Assembly: GCA_012064415.1 (NCBI GenBank)
Contig: SSNU01000147.1
Location: 8,117-72,116, forward strand
Length of the DNA stretch: 64,000 bases
Direction: 5' to 3'
Source: Gyrodactylus bullatarudis
Taxonomy: Eukaryota > Platyhelminthes > Monogenea > Gyrodactylidea > Gyrodactylidae
Part shown: piece after piece, positions 12,101 through 22,500 of the stretch
How the letters are laid out: every line of letters starts with the position of its first letter
How positions within the stretch are numbered: position 1 is the first letter of the stretch
Notes under the pieces: model-generated
What the model saw: the letters and a program-made list of their open reading frames with translations, nothing else
Database searches by the model: none
What the model was told of the DNA's origin: nothing
Position numbers and translations under genes: made by a program

Positions 12101-15100
12101 CGTACAATAAGGCCCTCACCAATGAAATCCTTCTCTCATTTGTTATCAGAAAATTATTCTCAGGCTAATATGTGTTTGATGATGAAAATGTTATCTAAAC
12201 TGTGCTTAGTTGTTGATTAGTTGATGAGTATTTTTCTGATACACTTTGAAAAGAAAGACTCATCAAAGTCTACCTTTTTGTGTTTTGTTAAATGACGTAA
12301 TTTCTACTATTTCGTAATATTTTTCAAACTATCTCTTTTTTATGACCTGTTAATATTACCAGAAATAACAATATTATCAGCAATAAAAATTTAACATGTT
12401 TTTTCAAAAACACATTTTGCAAGAACATTTTTTATGTGTATTTTCAAAATATAAATACACATGAATAAAATGTTTGATTTGAACATTTATTGCTGGGTTT
12501 TAGAGTAGGAGATTGATCAAAGGTAGTAAAGCTAGTTGACATTCGATATAGACCAGATTAAAACTTTCTTTTACAAAAAGAAAAAAAGTTATTTCAAATC
12601 ACAGTAAAAATTAGACAAAAAATCGAAAAATTTGAGTTTTCTATTACAATATAGGTTTAGGAAAATCTACATATATAAAGTATTAAATAATTAAGTCGAC
12701 AAGTGTTGTTAAATTTAAGAATTTATACAAGATTTTAAAATAACCAAGTAAAATTTTATGGTTTCCTATGAGTCTTAATAAAATATAGCTTAACAAAAAG
12801 TTGAAGATGAAGGAATGAATAAACAAACTTTCGGATTACTTACCAAAATAGGATCGGGAATACGCTTTTCTCTCATTTTGATGGTGAGTAATTTTGGTTC
12901 ACTCAAACCGACAACATTACGACTGTAAACTTTAAAGTTATAATTTTCACCGCCAACTAGGCCGGTGATGAGACAACCTTCTTTCTTTGCTGTCTCCAGA
13001 TCAAATTCAACAGGACCGTAGTACTCTGAACGACCAAGAGAAGCCCGATAATAAAGAACGATTGAAATGACTGGTTTGCCTCCGTCCAAATGTGATGGAA
13101 TTACTTTCAGTCTAACACTTGATTCATCAATGGTGACACCTTTAATCTAAAAAAAAGTATTTAAGAGATGAGTATGCTTACTTGTGGAATTCCAGGAATT
13201 GAAGCTCTTCTAAATTGAATAGCAGCCTGACTTTGGCCGAGATCATTTGAAGCAGAGCAAACATATTCATCATAAATAAAGTGTTCTGTTAGTAAATCTG
13301 GAGTTATTTGAAGCCAACTCTCAGTCCATGTCCAATGGTCCTTGCTAACTATGCGAAATGTTCCATTTCTTGTATCGAAAATCTGTTGACCTCGTCTATA
13401 CCAATACCTAGAAAAATTTTATTCAACCCTTGATAATAACTTATTAAAGTTGGAAATTCTCAGTTATTACGCAGGTCCAAATAATATCACACAATCTATT
13501 CCATAATTCACGTTTAACGAATCTCGAAAATGCCAAAAAGTCTCAAAGAGATGAAATAGCCAAGATAGTAAAATTTGGTTTTTATCTACTTGTTAGTAGT
13601 TGGGAAATTCAATAGAAAATCGACTTTCTTAGATGGGATCAAAAGAATCCTTATTGAATAGAAATCCCATTAGAATCTAATTCATAATCATTTTATATCA
13701 ATTTTGAGTCTTTTTCTCGATAGGGTTAATCTGAGTACAAAGAACAAAAGATAAATTGATTAGAGATGAAGTTGTCAATACAGAAGAAGGCGAGAAAACA
13801 AAAATTTTCATGAAACTGAACTTCAAAGGGGATGGTTTTAGTAATGATGTTAGGAGAAAACTGATCAATCTCATCGATCAACATTATGACAATATACAAT
13901 TGAAAATTGTATTTAAAACCCAGAGATTATTCAGTTTAATCCATAAGGATTTACTTGACCCTCAAGAAAAGACTCTATTGATTTACAAGTTTCAATGTGA
14001 CTGTGGGGCTTTGTACATAGGACGTACTATTAGCAAATTGTCAACAAGATGTCATGATCATCTCAATAAAGATACCGCGGTGACCAGACATCTAAAACAG
14101 GAAAACCATGCTGCTTCAATTTCTAATTTTTCTATTTTATACAAAAACCTAGGGGATGACAGCACAGATGTGTGGGTGAAGGAGAAATTCTTCATCAACA
14201 GGTATAAACCTAATTTGTGTGTTCAAAAGAACTATTCGTTTAATCTTCAACTACCGTGGCCTATGTGAGCTTTTTCTCTTCACTGCTGCTATTTATTGAA
14301 GAGTTTTTGGTGTTTTTTCAGCTTACATTATATTTCTATTTCCACTCATGACTCTTATATTCTTTAACATTTACTATTTCTTTCAAAATTTGTAAATTAT
14401 TATTTTTCATTCAAATTTAACTTTTATCATTTTCAAAGAGAGACCACTGATGATCCTTTGAGAAATGCGCATTTGGTTTTAAATATATCTTCAAATATAA
14501 TTCCTAAATTATGTATTTAAGTGGATTTTCGGACGTTTTTGAACAACTACGTGAATCACTCCAACGAATCCGATTTAGGGTAAGCTTTAAGTTAAAAGAG
14601 CCACACTTTAGCTCAATATAAAGAAACGAGTAGGTGTAAACATTAAATGTTATACATTTACCATTTTGTTCCGGGAAGGGCATCCGCCTGACAAGTCACA
14701 TTCGTCGAGTTATGTAGCCATCCAAATTTTGTACCTTCAATTGGATATTCCTTTTTGATTCCATAAGCTAGATCGTAGTCATGGGTTTCTTCAAGAATTT
14801 TACTAAACTTTTCCTCGCCCTGATCCTGGCGCATTTTATCATCGAGAGGCAGAATGGATGGAATTTGATTTACACTTATAGTTGTATTCCAGAATCGAAC
14901 AGATCCTGGTGTCACTGCGTAACAGGTATAGTTCCATGTATCTGAAAATCTGAAAAGAATATTTAATAAATCTTTGATAATTTTACTCAATATTCATAGA
15001 AATTACCTGGCGTTTTTAATTTCCAAGTAAAGATTATGAGTTAACGGATCAGATGGTTCTTTTTCATGAATAACTGTAATCCTATTGTCAAAGCTCTGAA

Positions 15101-16431
15101 CTCCAATTTGGTAAATTTTGTTTTGATACAACTTTCTAAAGTATAAATTTACTGGTTCAGTTGCCCTAATTTGACAATGACCCTTAACTGTTTCGCCTGA
15201 AAAAGAGACATTTTATAATGCAATCAATTATCTTTAAATACAAATTAGAACATACCAATAACAGCTGTCCTTTGAGAAATATGTAAAATTTCCGGAATCA
15301 AATTAACTTCAACTTGAAGAGAGGCCTCATCGTATAAATGTGATTGTTCTTCACTACTGATCAACTTTGAGGAAACAACAGCTCTACAAATATACTCATT
15401 GCTATCCTAGGACACAATAAAGTTAATTCAAAAAATTTTCAACCATCGTTGTATTTCTCACATCTGGATATTGAGCGTTTCTGACCCTCAGAACTCCATT
15501 ATCTGGATTTGAATCGACAAAGTATTTAATTGGATTGACAAGTTGAAGTTCTGTTCTGTTTGAGATTCTTGAAAACCAGGCTATTATGGGTGGTGGATCA
15601 CCTTGAGCCTGACACTTGAGAATAATATCATCTCCTTTCTGAACAAATTTACTACTAGGACTTATTAGCGTGGGCCCTGAGATGATTTTAGGACGAGTAA
15701 ATATTCTAACCTAGATTGATTAATCACGATTTTATATTACTTACAAGAATATCCTTTTCAAATAATGTCGTTTTGCCAGGCTGTCTAGCAATAACCGTAT
15801 AGATTCCAGAATCTTCGAAACCAAGTCCAATTATAGTTAGACCAGAAGGTGTTATTCGGTATTTTTCATTAGTAGCCAGTTGTCTGTTACTAAAACGCCA
15901 GGTAACTATCGGAGGAGGTAAACCTTCGATATAACATCTTATTGTTGATCTATCATCAATGTAGTTGATCGATTCAGTTGATGAAGAGGCCAACCATTGC
16001 TCATCGAGACAATCTTCACTATGAATATTTTTCGTGATACTTAGATCAACAGTGGCTGAATCAACAAGGACAGTTCTTTCGTGATCTGTTCTTGTCATTT
16101 TACAAACATATCTTCCAGTATCAGAAATCTCCAGATTTTTCAATACAAGAATCAAGCGGTATTTGTTGAATAAGTTTTCTTCAAAAACGTAGGCTTTAGA
16201 GTTTAATGATTTATTAAACGAAATTGCATGATTAGAACGTGAAGGCAAATACCATTCTAATTTGTTATTTCCAATCGAATTAGAGCTATAAGCACAGGAT
16301 AGTAAAATATCAGTGTTAGTTTCTGCATTGAGTCTACCATATTCATCAAGATTCTCTATTTCGACTAAAGACTGAATAAGTTTAGCACTGCAGAATAAAA
16401 GAGTAAAGATTATAAACATTTGAATATCCAC
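9169..16431 (-). CDS. NCAM/Fasciclin II-type cell adhesion protein (5 Ig + 2 FN3, probable GPI anchor)
   Basis: Exons (- strand): 16431-15745, 15710-15462, 15406-15256, 15196-15007, 14949-14662, 13407-13182, 13146-12844, 10020-9727, 9465-9169; all phases agree, 894 aa. Signal peptide first, then Ig1 (ILLSCAY...GRYVCKM), Ig2 (STIRCYIEG...DSGIYTVIAR, second Cys replaced), Ig3 (IILKCQAQ...NEYICRAV), Ig4 (VKGHCQIR...WNYTCYAV), Ig5 (NVTCQADA...DEYVCSASN), FN3-1 (LYYRASLG...LITGLVGGENYNFKVYSRN) and FN3-2 (LLWHPPSNGGSPITGYRIRL). The C-terminus is NTYTIVIFLLIVIILL, a hydrophobic end with no cytoplasmic tail, as in GPI-anchored forms. This domain order is that of NCAM, Fasciclin II and apCAM. Introns are 34, 55, 59, 57, 1254, 35, 2823 and 261 bp. 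Two introns hold retroelement fragments. Head-to-head with G-alpha-s. Confidence 0.9.
10190..10630 (+). mobile_element. decayed LINE (non-LTR) reverse-transcriptase fragment
   Basis: Lies in the 2.8-kb intron between the FN3 exons, antisense to the host gene. Translating from 10190 gives LNTSKTKIICISD then QINHLGLNYTHKLGTRVHAK. This is the same post-catalytic RT block as in the longer LINE at 31.4 kb (LNHSKTKIMILS ... NDLGLNYNSKLSTKSHA). Downstream the frame is lost. It is 5'- and 3'-truncated with no terminal structure. Confidence 0.6.
10640..12843. other. rest of the 2.8-kb intron
   Basis: AT-rich intronic sequence. I see no exon, and no mobile element that I recognise. The open frames in it are short and have no family signature. 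Confidence 0.4.
13715..14480 (+). mobile_element. Penelope-like retroelement 3' part (GIY-YIG endonuclease), family A
   Basis: Inside the 1254-bp intron between Ig5 exons, antisense to the host. Open frame 13756-14268 (170 codons) reads through the linker (KIFMKLNFKGDGFSNDVRRK) into a GIY-YIG domain: YKFQCDCGALYIGRT, STRCHDHLNKDTAVTRHLKQ, NFSILYKNLGDD, EKFFINRYKPNLCVQKNYSF. The short CxCGALYIGRT version with an upstream Cys motif is that of Penelope-like elements. The RT domain is missing, so this is a 5'-truncated copy. A related copy lies at 48.2-49.3 kb. A hammerhead motif follows at 14440-14480. Confidence 0.85.
14440..14480 (+). ncRNA. hammerhead ribozyme motif in Penelope-like element
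   Basis: All core positions are present: CTGATGA (14447-14453), GAAA (14462-14465), cleavage triplet ATT (14471-14473). Stem I is 7 bp: GAGACCA (14440-14446) pairs with TGGTTTT (14474-14480), with two G-U pairs. Stem II is short (TC/GA closing CTTT). Stem III is the loopless palindrome ATGCGCAT (14465-14472), as in the minimal, dimer-acting hammerheads described for Penelope-like elements. The related copy at 48155-48195 keeps the folds with compensatory changes. Cleavage would be after 14473. Activity is not proven, and stem II is minimal. Confidence 0.78.
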
Positions 16432-16549
16432 AATTGTCTTAATTATTAAATTAAAAAAGTAAAAAAATATATTTTTTTCGTTCTTTGTTTATTTAAATGA
16501 ATGGCGTTTCTATAATAAGGTTTTTCAATTCAACGTCACATGGTTTAAT
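16432..16549. promoter_or_regulatory. 118-bp divergent region between the adhesion gene and G-alpha-s
   Basis: The start codons at 16431 (-) and 16550 (+) face outward, leaving only 118 bp for both 5' ends; a bidirectional promoter is inferred. AT-rich, with no motif called. Confidence 0.45.
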
Positions 16550-19500
16550 ATGTTTCCCTGTATATGCAAGAATAATGAAGTGAATGATAAAACTCTTGCA
16601 AATAAACAGATTGAAGCTCAGCTGAAAAAGGCAAAGAAACAGCATGCTGGAACACATAGATTACTTCTTTTAGGTGCTGGAGAATCAGGAAAGTCTACCA
16701 TAGTAAAGCAGATGAAAATTCTCCATATAAATGGTTTTTCAAATGAGTGAATATACATTCTTTTAACTTTAAAGAGAAAAAAAACAGAAAATCTCGGATA
16801 TACGAAAGAATGTTGAAGAGTCTGTCTTGGTAAGTTTCTAAATTAATTGAATTAAATTAGACTATAATAGCGTCAATGTCCAAAATTAATCCACCAATAG
16901 CCTTTGCAAACAGTGCCGATAAAGCTTTGAGTGAATCTATCATAAAAAGGATCGAAGAAAGTGGCAGTGCTTCCCCAGAAGAAACTGCAAAAGTAAATTT
17001 ATTATTTTACATAATTTTAAAGCTTTACGAAGATATTGCAACATTATGGAGAACAAAGGAGATGAAGGAAACATTCGAAAGATCAAATGAATATCAGTTA
17101 ATTGATTGCGCTAAATTGTAATTTGATTTTCTGATTATCAGCTTTCTAGATCGATGTGCAGAAATAGGCAAATCAAGTTACACACCGGATGAACAAGTAA
17201 TTTAAATCATATTTTTACATTCATAAGGATATTCTGAGATGCCGTGTTCTAACTAGTGGTATTTTTGAAACAATTTTCACTGTCGGAGGCGTCACCTTTC
17301 ACATGTTTGATGTGGGAGGTCAGCGAGATGAGCGAAGAAAGTGGATCCAATGCTTTAATGATGTCACAGCAATCATCTTCATTGCAGCATCTTCCTCATA
17401 CAATATGGTCTTACGAGAGGACAAGACAAAAAATCGTTTAGTTGAAGCTATTGATTTATTCAAAGATATCTGGATAAATAGGTAAGTGTATAAGAATTTA
17501 ATAACTGCGAAAAGTTTTTCTTGAATTTGAAAACATTTCTCTCTTTTGCAATCACAATAATAAAGTTTGAATATTGAGTTCAATCAATAATCTAACATGA
17601 GAATTACGTTATTATTCGCGTTAATTCCATTCTCGTAGGTTTCATTATTGAATCAATGAATATTGTGTAACAATCGATAAAAAAATTTGACTCAATTATA
17701 ATCACAGTTAGAAATCCAAAAAGTTTACCCTGACGTGAACCCAGTTTATCCCAGTTATTTTTAAAAATAATTTAATTTCTTTGATTTTTTCTCTCATAAG
17801 GATTTATATGACTTTAGAACTCTCTTTATGAACCAATTATGAAGAAATTACTCAACTGTAGTATGAATATTGATGAAATGCATTGAAAATGTCAGAATCA
17901 AGCTTCTAAATATCTATCTATATATGTTAGATTTTTATTTGAAATAGTCAAAGATGGTTATCTTTTGAATCTTGTAAGGACCGAAATCAATTATAATTGA
18001 TCTTAATTAAGATCCTTTAGATTAGCTCGCCTGGCAAATAATGTGAATTTAAATTTATTTTATTATTCGAATGATAATTTTTTGTTTAACTATATCAGCA
18101 TTTTCAGGGGGGTATCGTCAATAATTTTCCGATTTTTTCATGACACGATTGCTAGTTTCGATGTAATCAAGATTTTAGTGATTTCTTAGTAAGAATACAT
18201 TGAAAATTTTGGACTTTTAAACATGAATATCATCTGAATCTACACATCTTAATATTTCTTAAAATTGATATTTATATGAAAAATGTTATAACAAAAATGA
18301 GGTTTAAAATTAAGCCCTGTCCCAATGATGAGATCAATGATGAAAGGATTGACATTATTTCTGAACAGAATTTCTTCGATGAATTCATATTTTGATGATA
18401 GAATTTGATATTATTAAAATAAGAAATCTCATGTGATTTTTACTAGTTTTTGATAGGAATATTCAAAAATATCCAAAACTCAAATTCCACAAGAATTTTT
18501 AATGATATAGTTTTTTAATTAGAAAATATTTTTATTTTTTGAAGAAAATAAAGGTGAAATATTACAGTCGGCAATGAGGTTAGGGAGGTAAGGTCCCTAC
18601 AGAATTCTTATTTTCAGAATGGTTCTTAAAAATTTAAATCTTGCGCCAAATTTAGCTTAATTTTCACAATGTATTAATCATAGAAAGAAATTTTTTCATT
18701 ACAGTAAATTAATCAGATACAGCCTTTTTACAGAAATATTTAATTTTTTTTGAAAATTTATTAAGAAATTCGTGCAAGATTTTTTCTCGTTCTGATTCTG
18801 AAGGATCCTAAGTGGGGTTAAAAGTAGCTTACTATATACCTGGCCATGACACGTAAGATTAGATGTCAATTTTGAGTCTCGTTATAAGAACTAATGTTTT
18901 TTTTATCAAGCATGTAAAGTTGCTATAATGCCTTGTATAGTTATGGTTAACGGAATCATAACGAATTCGGATTGTTGAGGAATTGAAAAAGAAAGTCTCC
19001 GAATCCAAGGGGGGTATAGTTGAGATTGGCTGAGCAAACTTCAAACGCTGTTCATAGAAACCGAATTTCTTTCTATTTCATAAGATTAAAGCTGTCAAAG
19101 ATCGATAGAATAGCTTGAATTAATCTGATATTTCTGGATTATACGGTAAGATGAACTAAAATTACTTTTATAATGAATCTCTTTCAAACTTAGATCATCG
19201 TGGTGAAAGTTACCATCGAAACGTTTAGAATAAGAAAGACTAAAAATTTAGTTTTGATAAAATAAATAATGTACTTTTAATTATTCTGATCAAGAATCAT
19301 GATCTATAAAATAAAGTAATTTTGACCTTTTTCTTCTAGATGGCTTTGCAATACATCAGTTATCCTATTTCTCAACAAGAAGGATCTGCTTAGAGAAAAG
19401 ATTAACAATGGACGTTCTAAACTTGAAGACTATTTTCCAGACTTTGCCAAATACTCTTGTAGTAAATAACTAGTCAAAATATTGCTTTGTTTCTATTATT

Positions 19501-22500
19501 CATCACTATTAAACTTTCAGATTCTGACAGTGATCCAAGTATGTTGGTCTTTAAGTCTAGTCAGCCCTTAATTTCTCTTCCAAATTTCCAGGAATCGACA
19601 AGGATGATGAACTCGAAGTAGTCAGAGCCAAATGCTTTATCAGAGATGAATTTCTTGTAAGTATTTACATAATTTGATAATTAAATAATTTTCGATAATT
19701 TTAAAACCAAAAATTTCATTAGCTGGAGTGTATTTTACTCTCAACTTACAAGCTAGCTACTCTCTTGATTTCAAATTGCCTCTTTATATCTTATTAATTT
19801 TTGACAAAATTCAAAATACATTCAGCTTTGAGAGACTCTTTTTCTTTATCAACAAGTATTTTAGATACTTAATTATTAAATTTATTTGTTATTTGGATTA
19901 TCTTCTATACGGAGAAGTTATAAATTCAGTATCTAAAATACTTGAAAACAAAAAAATACAATATATTATATTATCCTAAAGAGTGCAAAGAGAATATCTG
20001 ATCTATGAATCTGAAAAGAAATATGATAGACATGGGGACTCCCCATTGGACTTTAAATGACCCTGGTTCGATTCTTGGCTACGGTATACTCAGAAGTCTC
20101 AATAAAGACAAAATGCCTGCCATAGATGAATGAATTGTTTATTTACTAGCTTAAAAATTAGATACACGCTGAGCTGAGTGTAAGACTCCCCGAGCATTGA
20201 TTCTCTAGACTCTTAACTGCCTCATCTATTGTTTGAATCAAATGAATTTCTTGTATGATTCTTTATGAAATTCCAGGTTGAATTTGCAGGACTGGTGCTC
20301 TAGGAATAGCAGCGAAAATTAGGATTCCTCGTATTATCATTTGAAGGTCTGGTCATTTTTCTAACTATAGTGTGAAACATCTTGGAGAAAATCCATGTAA
20401 ATATTGGCTTAGGTTTATTTTTCTATCCATAAATCATCAGTCAAGCATGTAAATAATATTTACTATTTATTTTAATTATTTCTCTACTTTTTTATCAGCC
20501 AAGTGTAAAATTTAAACTGAAATTTCAAAATTCTCATGTCTCTTGTATTTTAGTTTATTTAGAGAAACAAACACAGAAGAATTTTAATAGACGACTTCAA
20601 TAATAATTCCAAAACCTCTTTACAATCTTTAATCTTGATTTCTTACATTAATATTACAACTGTATCACGATGATTCCAACGAAATTAATAATAAAAGTGC
20701 AATATAAGGTGTGTAATTCCAATTTCATTGAGAAACCGACAAAAAATGAAAGGCTTCAATTCTGCAGCAATATAAGAAATCAATATTTCATGCTATTTTA
20801 ATAGGGTTTTAACTGATGAGAATATACTCAAGGACACTTGAATAATCAAATGTACACACTACTCTGAGATTAGTTAAAAGCTATGGGCTATAAGTTATTG
20901 GTAGGTATGGAATATAGTATAAGGAATATTGTTTAACCGTTTATGTCTTAAATAATTTTTTTTCATCGCACAAATGTGAAAATCTGCAACCTAACCAAAA
21001 TAATTACACTGATTTCGAATCTGAATTTCTTTTTGTAAGCCGATTTATCATTTCAAAGATAACAGAGGTTAAAATTGGCATTTTTTGGATCTTCTAAACT
21101 ATAAGAGATATCGAGCAGGTGATTGCATATTTGAACTCTACGGTTATTTTATTTTTTTCCAAGACCTCAGCAAATATGTTTTCAAAAAAACGTTCTAAAT
21201 ATTTTTCAAATATTTGACTACATTTAAAAAAAATCACCCTTCTTCAAGTGACTATGCTGTGCATCAGTGGACAGCTATCTTTATGGCTTATACATGATTT
21301 TGTAGCTTGATAAATTTTCTTTCTAGTGAGGGGTAAACAAAGTGTTTTAGGTATTTTTCAGTTGAAATTATCGCTCGAGAAAGAGTTGTGTTCCACTGGT
21401 GGAACAATGAGACATAAAAGGTTAATAAGAGATTTTAAGGGAGAAATAAAGTTGAAAGATTCGAATTCTCCCTAGATAATATGAAACGCATTAATATTCA
21501 AATTAATGTAATAGTGTGTATCTATACACACAAAGATTATCCCATAGGCTCGTCTTATTTGTTTTCAAACGTGTGATATACATATAAACTGTACACAGAG
21601 TTACTCATTTAGTATGGACTTGATAAGTTTTTCATAACGTTAATCTTGTTTGGTGAAAATTGGAATTCTAAATTAATGAGGCATCCGTTAACCTTTCTTA
21701 CTGCTGTTACTACAATCAATTTTCATAATTGGTATCCTTGAAAAATTAAAACCAAACATCTATTAGGATTAACATTGGATTTTCTCATAACCTGAATATT
21801 TAAATCCACGCGATTATTAATTAATCGCTTCTGATCGAAGTGAACAATTTACCAAGATCATGTGCCAAGATCTTGGTAAGAATTAGAAATTTGATGAGAA
21901 AGTTATTCTTTAATGAATTTTAATTGACGGGCTTGAACTTTCGCTTCACTTAAATGAATATTGATATTTTTATAACAATTATTACCAATATTCCAAAATT
22001 TATTCAAAAAATATTTATTTGAACTAATGGAGATTGTGAGTTTTAGAATCCTGGCTTAGGCTATTTAAGAATGTTTGGGGTCTTTCTTATAATTAATCAC
22101 AATATATTTCTCTTGAACCCGACACATACGAGATCCTAGGAGTGATATGAAATTTTGTCAATAAGTAATCACGTTTTTCAAAGTTTAATTCGTTTGTATC
22201 AAAAATGAAATTTAATCATGTTTTTTTTTAATCTCAAGTGTCAATTTCAAATTTTTTTGCATCGATTTTTCTCGGCTTTATATTATTATAATCTATATAA
22301 AATTTAATTATGTGAAATCAAGGGTTATCTATTAAAAAGCCTGTAAATGCTTATGGGCTTAATCGGTTTGTTTTATCACATTTAATCACATAAAATCATT
22401 TAAAAAAACAGGTTTTACGAAAAGACAACGAATTTTTATTTGCCTTTAAATTGTTAGTTTTAAATAATGTTTTATTCATTTTTGGAAAAAAGTCTTTCCA

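Noticed and set aside
19728..19979. 83-codon frame after G-alpha-s exon with many aromatic residues
   Set aside because: Intronic, low complexity, no similarity; G-alpha-s continues correctly at 24541.
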